A DNA stretch of 64,000 nt from Flavobacterium notoginsengisoli (GCF_014207905.1 NZ_JACHLB010000004.1:124001-188000); one strand, 5' to 3'; positions 43,351 through 53,190 are shown, counted from the first letter of the stretch. Notes: generated by a model not told the origin, from the sequence alone. Made by a program: numbers and translations.

Positions 43351-44487
43351 TTAATTGTATAATTGATCAAACAATTCTGGTGAAGCTTTCAAATATTTGT
43401 CTTTGCCAACTTCTTCGTTCCATTTTTTGGTAATGAAATCACTCAACTGCAATCTGGAATCAATTCCTTTGAAAGTCGGGTTTACTTTCCATCTTGGTTT
43501 GTCTTTCCAATTGGCGTTGATATAACTGATTGCTTTTACCGTTTTTGGATTATCATTTATAGTTTTAAAAAACGGAACAAACCATTCTTCCCAAGCCATT
43601 TTTGCCTGTTCTGGATTTGATAAAATCATTTCTTTTGTCAAACCTGTGTTTCCTTTTGGATCATTTTTCCAATCGGTTGAAGTTGGCGCAGCTTCACAGA
43701 TAAAAACAGGTTTCTTTTTGGCTTTCGCGAAAGCAATCATATTTTCCTGTTTGTAATTATTAAAGAATGAAAAACCACACCAATCTACATAATCATCTCC
43801 CGGATACCAATTTTCTAGATCATCTAAAGTGCTTTCAAATCCTTTAGATTGCCAAACATAAGCCACATTTGTTACGCCTTGTTCGTCCAATTTATCTTTA
43901 ATATGTTTGAAAGCATTAATGTAAGCGGTTCTTTCATAGCGATTCCAAGGGCCGTCAAATTCGAAACCAATTCGCAGAAAAACTGGTCTTTTTCCTAAAC
44001 TCTTAAAAAATTCGCACATTTTTATAATATAAGAATCTAGTTCTCCGCTTGCAATTTTTTCCTCAGAATCTATTATCGCTAAACCAATTGCCAAAGCTGA
44101 GTTTTTAAAATCGGCATCATTTAATTGTAAAGACATATTTTCTGGACCATCTCCCCAATCTGCGGTTTCGTAAATTCCATTTAACCCAGAATAAGTAAAA
44201 GAATGTCCGTCAAATTCTTCTGTAACTCCGGGCATAATATCGGTATACATAGTAAATCCGCCCGGAGCTGGAAAATGATCAAAATAACCGTTTTTATCCT
44301 TTTCAGTTCCGCCCAAAGCATCGTTTTCCTGACCAATAAATAAGATTACTTTTCCATCTTCTGGTTCAAATTTGGCTCTTTTTTGTTCTTTTTTTTCAGT
44401 TGTTTTTGCTTTTTCATTAGAAGATTGTTGCTTACAATTCACTAACAAAAAACAAAGCCCAATAATCGTAATATACCTTAATTTCAT
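43351..44487 (-). CDS. GH26-like glycoside hydrolase lipoprotein
   Basis: 378 aa. Lipobox at Cys18 ('LLVNC'), a charged linker to about 40, then a TIM-barrel glycosidase. 'RIGFEFDGPWN' (Glu176) fits the GH26 acid/base motif and 'FICEAAPTS' (Glu265) the nucleophile, on strands 4 and 7. GH26 enzymes usually cut beta-mannan, some beta-xylan; specificity cannot be read here. Last gene of the polysaccharide locus, probably anchored on the cell surface. A 16-unit 7-bp microsatellite lies 24 bp upstream of its start. Confidence 0.75.
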   Translation of the reverse strand: MKLRYITIIGLCFLLVNCKQQSSNEKAKTTEKKEQKRAKFEPEDGKVILFIGQENDALGGTEKDKNGYFDHFPAPGGFTMYTDIMPGVTEEFDGHSFTYSGLNGIYETADWGDGPENMSLQLNDADFKNSALAIGLAIIDSEEKIASGELDSYIIKMCEFFKSLGKRPVFLRIGFEFDGPWNRYERTAYINAFKHIKDKLDEQGVTNVAYVWQSKGFESTLDDLENWYPGDDYVDWCGFSFFNNYKQENMIAFAKAKKKPVFICEAAPTSTDWKNDPKGNTGLTKEMILSNPEQAKMAWEEWFVPFFKTINDNPKTVKAISYINANWKDKPRWKVNPTFKGIDSRLQLSDFITKKWNEEVGKDKYLKASPELFDQLYN

Positions 44488-44510
44488 AATCTATCTCTTT
44501 AGTTTTCTTA

Positions 44511-44622
44511 CATCTCACATCTTTCATCTCACATCTTTCATCTCACATCTTTCATCTTTCATCTTTCATCTTTCATCTTTCATCTTTCATCTTTCATCTC
44601 ACATCTTACATCTTACATCTTG
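44511..44622. repeat. Heptanucleotide microsatellite, 16 units
   Basis: Sixteen consecutive 7-bp units: catcttt (10 copies), catctca (3 or 4 near the ends), catctta (2) and a final catcttg. Because 7 is not a multiple of 3 and the tract lies between the GH43 stop and the GH26-like start, length changes would alter spacing but not a reading frame. Confidence 0.95.
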
Positions 44623-44638
44623 CCTCTAAGTTTTCCAA

Positions 44639-46219
44639 TCAATCTAAAATCTTATACTCAAACCAATCAAAATCAGCATGAACAGCATTAGTTGCCAAAT
44701 CCTGACAGCACAATCCGACCAAACAGCCAGTAAAAGCGGGTCTATATCGTTCGCTTTCGTCACGCACATAATCGTCTGATAAAATGCTCATATCGAGTTT
44801 TTCTCCTATTTTTTCAAAATGATTTCCGTCTTTACTAAATCGAAATTGCAATTTATCATGGTTAATTGTCGCTCTCAGAAATACTTCTTCAATGTCAGTT
44901 ACAATTATGATTTCCTTCTGTTCAATAATCGTATAATTACAACAGCTTACAATAGAAATTATTTTTTGATTTCCGCTTTTTGTGATATGCAAATAATGAT
45001 AATGTCCAGTATTGTAATACAAAACCAAACCTGCTAAATGCTGAAACTTAAGCGGTTCAAAACGCACCGAAGTAGTAATTTCTGCTTTAAAATGCTGCAA
45101 TCTTCTTGCAACCAACGCTTGCGTATGCGTGGAAGTAAGCGATTCTTTTCCTTTTAATCGTAAAAAACCAGAACGTTCTGTCAACGAAATCCATTCTTCA
45201 GATTGCGGAATTCTTAAAGTTTGAAAATCAATTGGCAATTGATCCGAATCAAAATTTTCTCTTTCGGGAATTTCACTAAAAACAACTTCTTTTAGATTTG
45301 GTGAAGGAATTTCTAAACGAGGTAAATTCGATCCTGAATTCAAATACGGCCAATCATTTTTCCAGATAATTTCTTCAATTGCAGTTTCTCTTCCTAAAAT
45401 ACATCTTCCCTGCACCGTTAATGGACGGCTTACTAAAAAGGTAACATACCAATCGCTATTTTGAGTTTCTACAAATGAGGCATGTCCTGCTTTTTGCAAT
45501 TCATATTCTGGAGAATTTCTTGCTGTTAAAATTGGATTTTCTGGATGCGCTTCGTAAGGTCCTGAAATGTTTTCAGAACGCATAACGGTTTCTGCATGAC
45601 CATATTCTGTTCCGCCTTCGGCAAGAATTAAATAATAGTAATCGTTTCTTTTATACAAATGCGGACCTTCTGTAAATCCTAAATTGGTTCCAGAAGTTAA
45701 ATAGAAAATCTCTCCGATTAGTTTTTTTTCTAAAGTATCATATTCTTGGAGTTCAATTCCTCCAAAAAATTTTCCTTTTCGATGATCAACCAACATATTA
45801 ATGTACCATGTTTTTCCATCATTATCATGAAAAAAAGAACCATCAAAACCTGCGGAAGTCAAATAAACTGGTTCACTCCAATCTCCTAAAATATCGTTTG
45901 TAGTTACAACATAATTTGGTGTGTCTTTCCAAACTCCATCAAACGACTTTACATTGGTGTAAACCAAATAAAAAATACCGTTTTTATGAGACAAACAAGG
46001 CGCCCAAACACCGCAGGAATCGGGAACTCCTTTCATATCCAATTGCGAAATTCGATTGAGCGGATGTGCAATAACTTTCCAGTTTTTGAGGTCTTTTGAA
46101 TGATGAATCTGCACGCCTGGAAACCATTCAAATGTGGATGTTGCGATGTAATAATCGTCTCCAACTCTGCAAATAGAAGGATCTGGATTAAAACCTTTTA
46201 AAATCGGGTTCTGAATCAT
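44639..46219 (-). CDS. GH43 beta-xylosidase/arabinofuranosidase
   Basis: 526 aa, no signal peptide, so cytoplasmic. A five-bladed propeller with GH43 catalytic residues: Asp in 'NPDPSICRVGDDYY', Asp in 'GFDGSFFHDNDG' and Glu in 'GFTEGPHLYKR'. A C-terminal beta-sandwich (about 330-526) is typical of XynB-type beta-xylosidases. Expected to release xylose or arabinose from oligosaccharides brought in by the neighbouring transporter. It lies 5 bp downstream of the sugar-porter gene, in the same operon. Confidence 0.9.
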   Translation of the reverse strand: MIQNPILKGFNPDPSICRVGDDYYIATSTFEWFPGVQIHHSKDLKNWKVIAHPLNRISQLDMKGVPDSCGVWAPCLSHKNGIFYLVYTNVKSFDGVWKDTPNYVVTTNDILGDWSEPVYLTSAGFDGSFFHDNDGKTWYINMLVDHRKGKFFGGIELQEYDTLEKKLIGEIFYLTSGTNLGFTEGPHLYKRNDYYYLILAEGGTEYGHAETVMRSENISGPYEAHPENPILTARNSPEYELQKAGHASFVETQNSDWYVTFLVSRPLTVQGRCILGRETAIEEIIWKNDWPYLNSGSNLPRLEIPSPNLKEVVFSEIPERENFDSDQLPIDFQTLRIPQSEEWISLTERSGFLRLKGKESLTSTHTQALVARRLQHFKAEITTSVRFEPLKFQHLAGLVLYYNTGHYHYLHITKSGNQKIISIVSCCNYTIIEQKEIIIVTDIEEVFLRATINHDKLQFRFSKDGNHFEKIGEKLDMSILSDDYVRDESERYRPAFTGCLVGLCCQDLATNAVHADFDWFEYKILD

Positions 46220-46224
46220 ATATT

Positions 46225-47763
46225 TTATTTTACGAAATCAATTTCTATTTGTTCTAATGATTTTCCTTTGGTTTCGGGCAAGATTTTATAAAGTAAAAAG
46301 AAACCAATTAATGCAATTCCGCCAAAAATGGAAAAAGTCAATGCATTACCTAAGTTGGATAATTCCCAAGGAAAAACCTGCTGAACAATCCAGCTTACAA
46401 ATCCGTTTACAAAGCCAATTACTCCAATTGCCAAACCACGATAACGATTTGGATATAATTCGGATAACAAAACCCACATTACAGGACCGAGTGAAAAAGC
46501 AAAACAAGCAATAAAGCCCATAACGCCAACTAGAACCAAAACTGCATTCATTTGAGTTGCCATTTCTAGAATTGTTCCTTCGTTCTTGGCGTAAATCTGA
46601 TCTCCTAAAATCGATTTCATTTCATTTTTAAAGGCAACATCATTGTCATAAACTTTACCAGCAATTGGTTTTAACTTTACTGCAATTGAACTTTCTAAAA
46701 GCGTTATTTTTTCTAAGGTTAATTGATATTTGGCTTCTTTAAATCCGTATGCACATAAAGCCATGCTTATTGCAATTCCAGCAATACCGATTAATAATAA
46801 AGGACGGCGCCCCATTTTATCAATTAAAAACATGGCAACTATGGTAAAAGCCACCGTAATGAAACTCAATAAAACTCCTGAAGAAAAAGAAGCGTCATTG
46901 CCAATTCCTGTTTGTTTGAAAATAGATGTGGCGTAAAAGTAAATTGCATTGATTCCGGTAATCTGCTGTAGAATTCCGATAACCAATCCTACTGTAAAAA
47001 CGAATTTTAATGTGGGTTTAAAAAGATCTTTTAGTTTTAATTTTTCTGTATTTTGATGGTCTTCTTTTAGACTTTCTAAAATAGATTCTGCTTCAATTTT
47101 TGCTTTTTCCTTTCCATGCATGGAAATCAAAATTTTTCTAGCTTCATCTTCTCTTTTTTGAGTAAACAGCCAACGCGGACTTTCGGGCACAAAAAACAAG
47201 AAGATATAATAGACAATTGAAGGAATTATTACAATTCCGAGCATCCAACGCCAAACATTATTTTCAGTTAAAAAAGTGGTCTGCGCCGAAGTGTATAGGT
47301 AATTGATGTAATAATTGCTGAGAAAAGCAGCGAAAAATCCCAGTACGATATTGAGCTGTTGAATGGAAACCAATTTTCCTCTATTTTCTGCTAAAGAAAC
47401 TTCTGCGATGTAAGTTGGCGCAATAACCAAAGCGATTCCAAATGCGATTCCGCCAATCATACGGGCAATGTAAAGCATTTCATAAGAAAAACTATAGGCA
47501 GATAGAACAATGGATAAAGCATATAAAAAAGCAGCTAGAATGAGCAATTTCTTTCTTCCGATTATATCGCTTAAACGTCCTGAAATGAGCATTGCAAACA
47601 TGGCAGTAAAAGAAGGCGAACTTACCACCCAACCCGTTTGAAAATCATTTAGATTAAATTCTGGACCAACATAAGACATTACTCCGGAAATTATTCCTGC
47701 ATCAAAACCAAATAAAAATCCTCCTAAAGACACTACAAAAGCTGCGAATATTGATTTTTTCAT
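46225..47763 (-). CDS. Sugar porter, MFS family (XylE-like)
   Basis: 512 aa with twelve predicted membrane helices. It carries sugar-porter signatures: 'GRLSDIIGRKKLL' after helix 2, 'PESPRWLF' after helix 6, 'DKMGRRPLL' after helix 8 and 'PETKGKSLEQIE' at the C-terminus. A long loop between about 345 and 400 separates helices 9 and 10, as in several Bacteroidota XylE-like carriers. A proton-coupled monosaccharide importer, probably for xylose or arabinose given the GH43 partner. Confidence 0.9.
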   Translation of the reverse strand: MKKSIFAAFVVSLGGFLFGFDAGIISGVMSYVGPEFNLNDFQTGWVVSSPSFTAMFAMLISGRLSDIIGRKKLLILAAFLYALSIVLSAYSFSYEMLYIARMIGGIAFGIALVIAPTYIAEVSLAENRGKLVSIQQLNIVLGFFAAFLSNYYINYLYTSAQTTFLTENNVWRWMLGIVIIPSIVYYIFLFFVPESPRWLFTQKREDEARKILISMHGKEKAKIEAESILESLKEDHQNTEKLKLKDLFKPTLKFVFTVGLVIGILQQITGINAIYFYATSIFKQTGIGNDASFSSGVLLSFITVAFTIVAMFLIDKMGRRPLLLIGIAGIAISMALCAYGFKEAKYQLTLEKITLLESSIAVKLKPIAGKVYDNDVAFKNEMKSILGDQIYAKNEGTILEMATQMNAVLVLVGVMGFIACFAFSLGPVMWVLLSELYPNRYRGLAIGVIGFVNGFVSWIVQQVFPWELSNLGNALTFSIFGGIALIGFFLLYKILPETKGKSLEQIEIDFVK

Positions 47764-47843
47764 TTAAAATTACGGTTGTTACTATTTCATAATTATGTTT
47801 TTAGAAGTACTAAAACGTTTGAAATTTAGTTAATTTTTTAAAA

Positions 47844-47876
47844 AGTTGGGCTGTTTATTCATAAAACAACCCAACT
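47844..47876. terminator. Hairpin between the SusD and sugar-porter genes
   Basis: Stem agttgggctgttt / aaaacaacccaact with one mismatch. It may separate the susCD transcript from the downstream genes. Confidence 0.6.
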
Positions 47877-47917
47877 CAGACTAACATGAAATTAACTATA
47901 AACTAAACTATTTTATT

Positions 47918-48131
47918 TTGAGTGTATTTTAATTTCAACACATAGAGACATAGTTTTTTTAAACTTTGAAAAGGTTGCAGAAAGAAACTAGTTTCTAACA
48001 CATAGTTCACGAAGTTTGTCATTGCAAGTAACGAGAAGATTATGCAGACTATGTTTATTTAAACAAGTGAAACGCCTTTTATAGAGATTCAAATTCTATG
48101 ATTCTATGTGTTAAAATTAAACTACACTCAA
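47918..48131. repeat. Dispersed palindromic element, copy C (with internal insertion)
   Basis: 214 bp bounded by inverted TTGAGTGTA / TACACTCAA. It shares AACACATAG-AGACATAG, AAACTAGTTTCTAACACATAG, TTTAAACAAGTGAAACGCC and CTATGTGTTAAAA with copy A in the same order. An extra ~40 bp at about 48008-48048 ('tttgtcattgcaagtaacgag') resembles half of the repeat at 62462. It fills most of the 379-bp gap between the sugar-porter and SusD genes. Confidence 0.82.
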
Positions 48132-48142
48132 CGAGTTACTTC

Positions 48143-49756
48143 CTAATACCCTGGATTTTGAATTAAAATGGTTGCACCAACCTGTTGAATTTCTGATGCA
48201 GGAATCGGTAACAATTCATCTCTTCCCACAACAAAAACTTTCCCAACCGCTTCGAGAGCAGCTTTAGCATCGCCCCAACGCACTAAATCGGTATATCTAT
48301 CCCAGCCTTCTGTTGCTAATTCTCTTCTTCTTTCGTCTTTAACACCTTGCAAAGTATAGGCTGGAATTTTTGGATTTCCTGCTCCATAAGCTCTTTCTGT
48401 AACTAATTGAAACGAACTTGCACCGCTTAAAGTTCCAGTTCCTCCCATCAATGTAGCTTCTGCATGCATTAAAAGCACATCGGCATAACGAATGATTTTT
48501 TCATTTAATGGAGAATCGGCATAATTTTGCAACGCGTCCTGAACTGCTGGCGGAATCCAATATTTATACATACTGGCTTTAGATTTGAATGCAGCTGTTC
48601 CTGTTGGCCAGAAATAGTTGTAAGTATCAGTTCCAAAAACCCATTGTCCTTCTGTCGAAAAATTAATTGATCCGTCTGGATTGGTACTGCAATTGCATGA
48701 AATTGCTCCTCTTCCACCTCTAACAATGGTTTGTGGCGTTATAAAAGTATATTCTTTTCTTCGGTCAGAATTATCATAAAAATCAATCAATTCTTGTCTT
48801 GGCACACTGTTTCCGAAAGCGCTGTTTCCAACTGAACTGTTAAACAAAAATCCGAACATTTGATGTGTCGAAGAACCTTGGTTAGAATAACTTTGCCCTC
48901 CTTCAAAATTATTGTATAAAGAACCGCTGATGTAACCGATCTCAAAAATGGACTCTTTTCCGTATTCATTATTTAAATCCCAGTTGTCTTCAAATTTTTC
49001 TTCTAGAGAATAACCAAGACTCATAACTTGTTCGCAGTATTTTACCGTTTCGTTATAATCTTTCTGGTATAAATTAGCTTTCGCTAAAAATGCATACGCA
49101 GCGCCTTTTGTTGCTCTTCCTTTTTTCGCTGCGATAGTTGGCAAAACCTGAGCTGCATCTAATAAATCTTTTTCAATCTGAACATAAACTTCTGCTGCTG
49201 TAGCTTTTGGCTTTTTGAAATTATAAGAAGCATCTTTAATATATTCTGTAATTAAAGGAACGCCACCAAAATGTTTCACCAATTCGAAATAAGCAAATCC
49301 TCGCAAGAATTTTGCTTGTGCAATAAGTTGCAGTTTGAAATTCTCATCGGTAATTTTATTGGTTTCGCTTATAATTCCGATTGCGGTATTGGCTCTTGAA
49401 ATCATCGTATACCATTTTTTCCACATTCCTTCTACACTTGGATTATTTGGCGCAATTGGATTTTTATCAAAAGCCTGTCCTGCAACCCAAAACGTTGCCC
49501 ATTGCGAAACCACGTTATCTGCTCTCATATCCTGAAACATAACTGGATACATATGTCTTGTCGCAGCGCCGTCAACTTGCCAACGCAACGGATCGTAAGC
49601 TGCATTTACCAAAGCTTCAAAATCAGAATCGGTCTGAATGGCATCTGCTGTCAACTGAGTCGTTGGTTCTATAGTAAGGAAATCCTCAGAACAACTGTTA
49701 AGCATCAATAACATCGAAAATGCCAATATGCTACTTTTTATATATTTAATTTTCAT
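48143..49756 (-). CDS. SusD/RagB-family glycan-binding lipoprotein
   Basis: 537 aa. Lipobox at Cys22 ('LNSCSEDFLTIEPT', the standard SusD opening), TPR-like helices ('AKFLRGFAYFELVKHFGGVPLI') and the C-terminal 'DERRRELATEGWDRYTDLVRWG' typical of the family. A surface glycan-binding partner that caps the SusC channel. It lies 21 bp downstream of the SusC gene in the same operon. Confidence 0.95.
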   Translation of the reverse strand: MKIKYIKSSILAFSMLLMLNSCSEDFLTIEPTTQLTADAIQTDSDFEALVNAAYDPLRWQVDGAATRHMYPVMFQDMRADNVVSQWATFWVAGQAFDKNPIAPNNPSVEGMWKKWYTMISRANTAIGIISETNKITDENFKLQLIAQAKFLRGFAYFELVKHFGGVPLITEYIKDASYNFKKPKATAAEVYVQIEKDLLDAAQVLPTIAAKKGRATKGAAYAFLAKANLYQKDYNETVKYCEQVMSLGYSLEEKFEDNWDLNNEYGKESIFEIGYISGSLYNNFEGGQSYSNQGSSTHQMFGFLFNSSVGNSAFGNSVPRQELIDFYDNSDRRKEYTFITPQTIVRGGRGAISCNCSTNPDGSINFSTEGQWVFGTDTYNYFWPTGTAAFKSKASMYKYWIPPAVQDALQNYADSPLNEKIIRYADVLLMHAEATLMGGTGTLSGASSFQLVTERAYGAGNPKIPAYTLQGVKDERRRELATEGWDRYTDLVRWGDAKAALEAVGKVFVVGRDELLPIPASEIQQVGATILIQNPGY

Positions 49757-49777
49757 AACGAAATTTTTATTTTAGAA

Positions 49778-52700
49778 TTAAAACTTAGCTTGCACACCCA
49801 TCAAAATAGTACGGGCTTGCGGATAAAATCCTCTATCGATTCCCATGTCTAAAGAATTGTTTGCACCAGATTCTCCAATTTCAGGATCTGTTCCGTCGTA
49901 TTTTGTACTAACCCATAAATTCTGTCCTGTAACGTAAATTCTGAATTTGTCAATTTTAAGTTTATCCACTAAACTTGATGGAAGGCTGTAACCTAAAGTC
50001 ACAGTTTTTAGTTTTAAGAACGAACCGTCTTTTACATAAAAATCAGAAACCTGAGAATCGGTTAAACCAAAACCTAAACTGTTTTTTAAACCGTTTGAAG
50101 AATAAGAATCTTTTCTGTTCGAATATCCCGCATCTGTTCTGATTGTTGCATCGTAAATATCATTTCCTTCAGAACCGTATAAAAAAGCATTGAAATCGAA
50201 GTTTTTATATGCAGCACCTAGATTAACTCCATATGTAAAATCAGGCAATGCGCTTCCAATATAGGTTTTGTCAGCCGTTGTTATTCCTGGAACGCCGTCG
50301 TTATCTTTGTAAATTAAATTTCCATCCGCATCAATCGATTCTACTTGATAACCATAAAATCCTGCAATAGAATGTCCAACTGTAGTAAGCGTAATAGGAT
50401 CATTGAAAACAAAAGTTCCTATTCCGCCAGTCAAAGGCTGCCCGTTGTTTCCTAAACTTGTCACTTTATTTTTGTTCTGAGCCAGATTTGCCGCAATATC
50501 CCAAGAAAATCCGTTTTCGTATTTCTTTCTGTATGAAAGCAATAATTCAAAACCTTTGTTTTCCATATCAGCAATATTGGTTGCCGGCGCTGGATATCCA
50601 GAAAATAACGGAACACCAATTGGAATAAGCATATCACTAGTTTTTTTGATATAATAATCGAATGTAATTCCGAATGAATTATTGAAAGCATTGATATCTA
50701 AACCAAAGTTGGTCTGTGCCACTTCTTCCCATTTTACATCAGGATTTGGCAGAAATGCAGGCGTTAAACCCGAAACATTTTCTCCGCCAAAATTGGTTCC
50801 TGAACCTGAATTCAGCACAGCAGAATATTGAAATGGATTGATATTATCACTTCCGTTAATACCCCAGCTTGCACGCAATTTCAAAAGATTAATGAATTTT
50901 GAATCATTTAAAAAACTTTCTTCCGAAACAACCCAACCTCCAGAAACAGAAGGAAAAACACCAGTTCTGTTATTTGATCCGAAATTTGAAGAAGAATCGG
51001 CTCTTAAAGTTCCAGATAACAAATATTTATGAGCATAATCGTAATTTACTTTTCCGTAATATCCAACTAAAGCGGTATCAAAAGCATAAGGAACGGCAGA
51101 AGTTATTCCCGACGGATTACGGATTGTGGCAAAATTCGTTGATGCAAAATCATTCGTAAAAAAGCCAACACCGTTTCTTGAACTAGTTTCAAAAGTGGTC
51201 TGATAAACCGACATTCCGGCCAAAACATCTAAATTATGATTTCCAAGATTAGAAAATTTATAAGATCCATTTCCATCAAATTGCGTCATTTTATTAGAAT
51301 AAAGTGTTTCTCTCAAAGTCGCATTCGTATTGACATATCCTTGATCTGAGAAATCAAAAGTTGGGGTAAATTGTTTGTCGAATGTGTTGTCTTTGTAATG
51401 AAAATAAGTTCCTGTAATTTTAAAGTCGTTGGTAACTTTCCAAGTTCCTTTAATATTTGCCGAAGTAATATCTGAAACCGATTTGTTATTGGTGATAATC
51501 AAAGCCAAAAACGGATTGGCAACAGCTCCAACTGTAGGCAGAGAAACTCCATTTACCACAACTCCCTGCTGATTTCCCATTCCGAAAGGAATAGATCTAT
51601 CACCTGAAGCAAAAGCAGGATAAATTGCTGGAATCGAATTCACGAAATTCATAATCGAAATTCCCGTTCCCGATTGGTTTTCAAAAAGATAATCTCTTTC
51701 TACATCCACCAAATTCAATCCTACATTGATGTTAAATTTTGAAGTAATGTCCGTTTCAAAATTCAGTTTCACATTTTTTCTAGTGTATTGCGATTTTCCT
51801 TCATTACCGCCAACCATACCTTTCTGATCAAAAAGTCCACCCGAAATATTGTATGAGTAATTTTCGCCACCGCCTGAAATAGAAGTGCTTAAACTAGAAA
51901 CGGGTGTCGTTTCAAACAATTCACCATACCAATCTGTATTCGGCAATTTTGCAATTTCGTCTGCGGTCAAGGGGTTTCCATTTCCAGGATTTTTGGTTCT
52001 AAAATCATTCAAATAAGAAACATAAGCATTCTTGTCCATTAAATCTGGTTTATTGCCAAGAGATTGAAAACCAGTATAAGTATCAATCGTAATACTAGGT
52101 TTTCCAGCGTTACGCCTTCCTGTTTTAGTTTCAACCAAAATAACTCCGTTTCCACCACGCGCACCATAAATTGCTGAAGATGCGGCATCTTTTAAAACGT
52201 TCATACTTTTGATATCGTCTGGATTTAGAAAGTTAAGATTCGGAACCTGCTGTCCGTCTACCAAATACAAAGGCGCAGAAGCACCAACAGAAGCAGCACC
52301 ACGCAAACGTACTGTAAGTGGCGCACCGGGAGACCCCGAAGTTTGAACCACCGTAACTCCAGGCGTTGTTCCTTGTAAAGCTGCCTCAGGACGGCTAACC
52401 GCCAATTCTGAAATCTGTGCTGCATTTACGACTCCGACAGCTGTAGAAACAGCTCTTTTGTTCTGCGTTTGTCCGTAACCTACCACTACAACTTGATCTA
52501 ATGTATTCAAACTTTCAATCAAGGTGATCGTAACAGATTGATTTTTCTTAACTGCAATTTCTTTGGTTTCATATCCTAAATAGCTTACGATTAAAGTTGC
52601 CGTTTCTGAAGTTAAGGCAATAGAAAACTTTCCATCAAAATCTGTAGTCGTTCCGACATTACTGCCCTTAACTTTTAAATCTACTCCTGGCAATGGACCA

Positions 52701-52798
52701 GTGTTAGAGGTCACAATTCCTGAAACATTTTGAGAAAATGTATTTGCCGTAATTAAAAGAAAAACGGACAATACCATCTTAAATAAATAATTTTTCAT
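49778..52798 (-). CDS. SusC/RagA-family TonB-linked outer-membrane receptor
   Basis: 1006 aa. Signal peptide (about 1-22), a carboxypeptidase-regulatory-like domain (about 26-100, 'VSGIVTSNTGPLPGVDLKVKG'), a TonB-box-like 'LDQVVVVGYGTQ'-type segment, a plug with 'VRLRGAASVGASAPLYLVDGQ', then the barrel. TonB-driven import of oligosaccharide together with the downstream SusD. First gene of the polysaccharide operon, with a good promoter and a LacI regulator divergent. Confidence 0.95.
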   Translation of the reverse strand: MKNYLFKMVLSVFLLITANTFSQNVSGIVTSNTGPLPGVDLKVKGSNVGTTTDFDGKFSIALTSETATLIVSYLGYETKEIAVKKNQSVTITLIESLNTLDQVVVVGYGQTQNKRAVSTAVGVVNAAQISELAVSRPEAALQGTTPGVTVVQTSGSPGAPLTVRLRGAASVGASAPLYLVDGQQVPNLNFLNPDDIKSMNVLKDAASSAIYGARGGNGVILVETKTGRRNAGKPSITIDTYTGFQSLGNKPDLMDKNAYVSYLNDFRTKNPGNGNPLTADEIAKLPNTDWYGELFETTPVSSLSTSISGGGENYSYNISGGLFDQKGMVGGNEGKSQYTRKNVKLNFETDITSKFNINVGLNLVDVERDYLFENQSGTGISIMNFVNSIPAIYPAFASGDRSIPFGMGNQQGVVVNGVSLPTVGAVANPFLALIITNNKSVSDITSANIKGTWKVTNDFKITGTYFHYKDNTFDKQFTPTFDFSDQGYVNTNATLRETLYSNKMTQFDGNGSYKFSNLGNHNLDVLAGMSVYQTTFETSSRNGVGFFTNDFASTNFATIRNPSGITSAVPYAFDTALVGYYGKVNYDYAHKYLLSGTLRADSSSNFGSNNRTGVFPSVSGGWVVSEESFLNDSKFINLLKLRASWGINGSDNINPFQYSAVLNSGSGTNFGGENVSGLTPAFLPNPDVKWEEVAQTNFGLDINAFNNSFGITFDYYIKKTSDMLIPIGVPLFSGYPAPATNIADMENKGFELLLSYRKKYENGFSWDIAANLAQNKNKVTSLGNNGQPLTGGIGTFVFNDPITLTTVGHSIAGFYGYQVESIDADGNLIYKDNDGVPGITTADKTYIGSALPDFTYGVNLGAAYKNFDFNAFLYGSEGNDIYDATIRTDAGYSNRKDSYSSNGLKNSLGFGLTDSQVSDFYVKDGSFLKLKTVTLGYSLPSSLVDKLKIDKFRIYVTGQNLWVSTKYDGTDPEIGESGANNSLDMGIDRGFYPQARTILMGVQAKF

Positions 52799-52851
52799 AA
52801 ATGCTGGTTTTTTAATTTTGGATTTTTTCGGTCTTTTTTTTGTTAATAGTT

Positions 52852-52884
52852 CAAATATATAGACGTGAAATAGGAATAATTCAA
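52852..52884 (-). promoter_or_regulatory. Bacteroidetes-type promoter of the susCD operon
   Basis: The minus strand reads TTG (52882-52884), 22 nt, TATATTTG (52852-52859), a full consensus match, 54 nt before the SusC start. Confidence 0.6.
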
Positions 52885-52998
52885 TTTTTAACTCGAAGGA
52901 GTTTTAAATCGAAAAAAGCTCCAATCTTAAAAAATCGATTTTGAAATTATAAAAATGCAGGAAATACAAGGCGTCCAAAGTGATTGGAAATTCAGGCG

Positions 52999-53028
52999 AA
53001 AATTTACTTAAAGGTTTAAGTAAATTTT
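52999..53028. promoter_or_regulatory. 30-bp perfect palindrome, probable operator
   Basis: AAAATTTACTTAAA, GG, TTTAAGTAAATTTT: both 14-bp arms match perfectly around two bases. It sits between the divergent SusC and LacI genes, about 115 bp upstream of the susC -33 element. The binding protein is not known; the adjacent LacI-type regulator is the first candidate. Confidence 0.55.
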
Positions 53029-53190
53029 TCTTAAAAAATTAAAATCTAAAGAAATTAACTACAATTTTATACTGCATGAAATTTTTTATGAAAAGCAAAA
53101 CACTATTCATAAAACAACTTAATTTATATTGTATATTCGTCAAACAAAACCAAAATATTATTGCTTTTTTGCTATCAAACTGTCCCAAAA

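Noticed and set aside
44511..44622. Possible CRISPR array because of regular repeats
   Set aside because: Units are 7 bp with no spacers, and no cas genes are nearby; it is a microsatellite.
47856..53118. Shared 15-mer TATTCATAAAACAAC at 47856-47870 and 53104-53118 as a common operator
   Set aside because: One copy lies inside a terminator stem and the sequence is AT-rich, so chance is a sufficient explanation.
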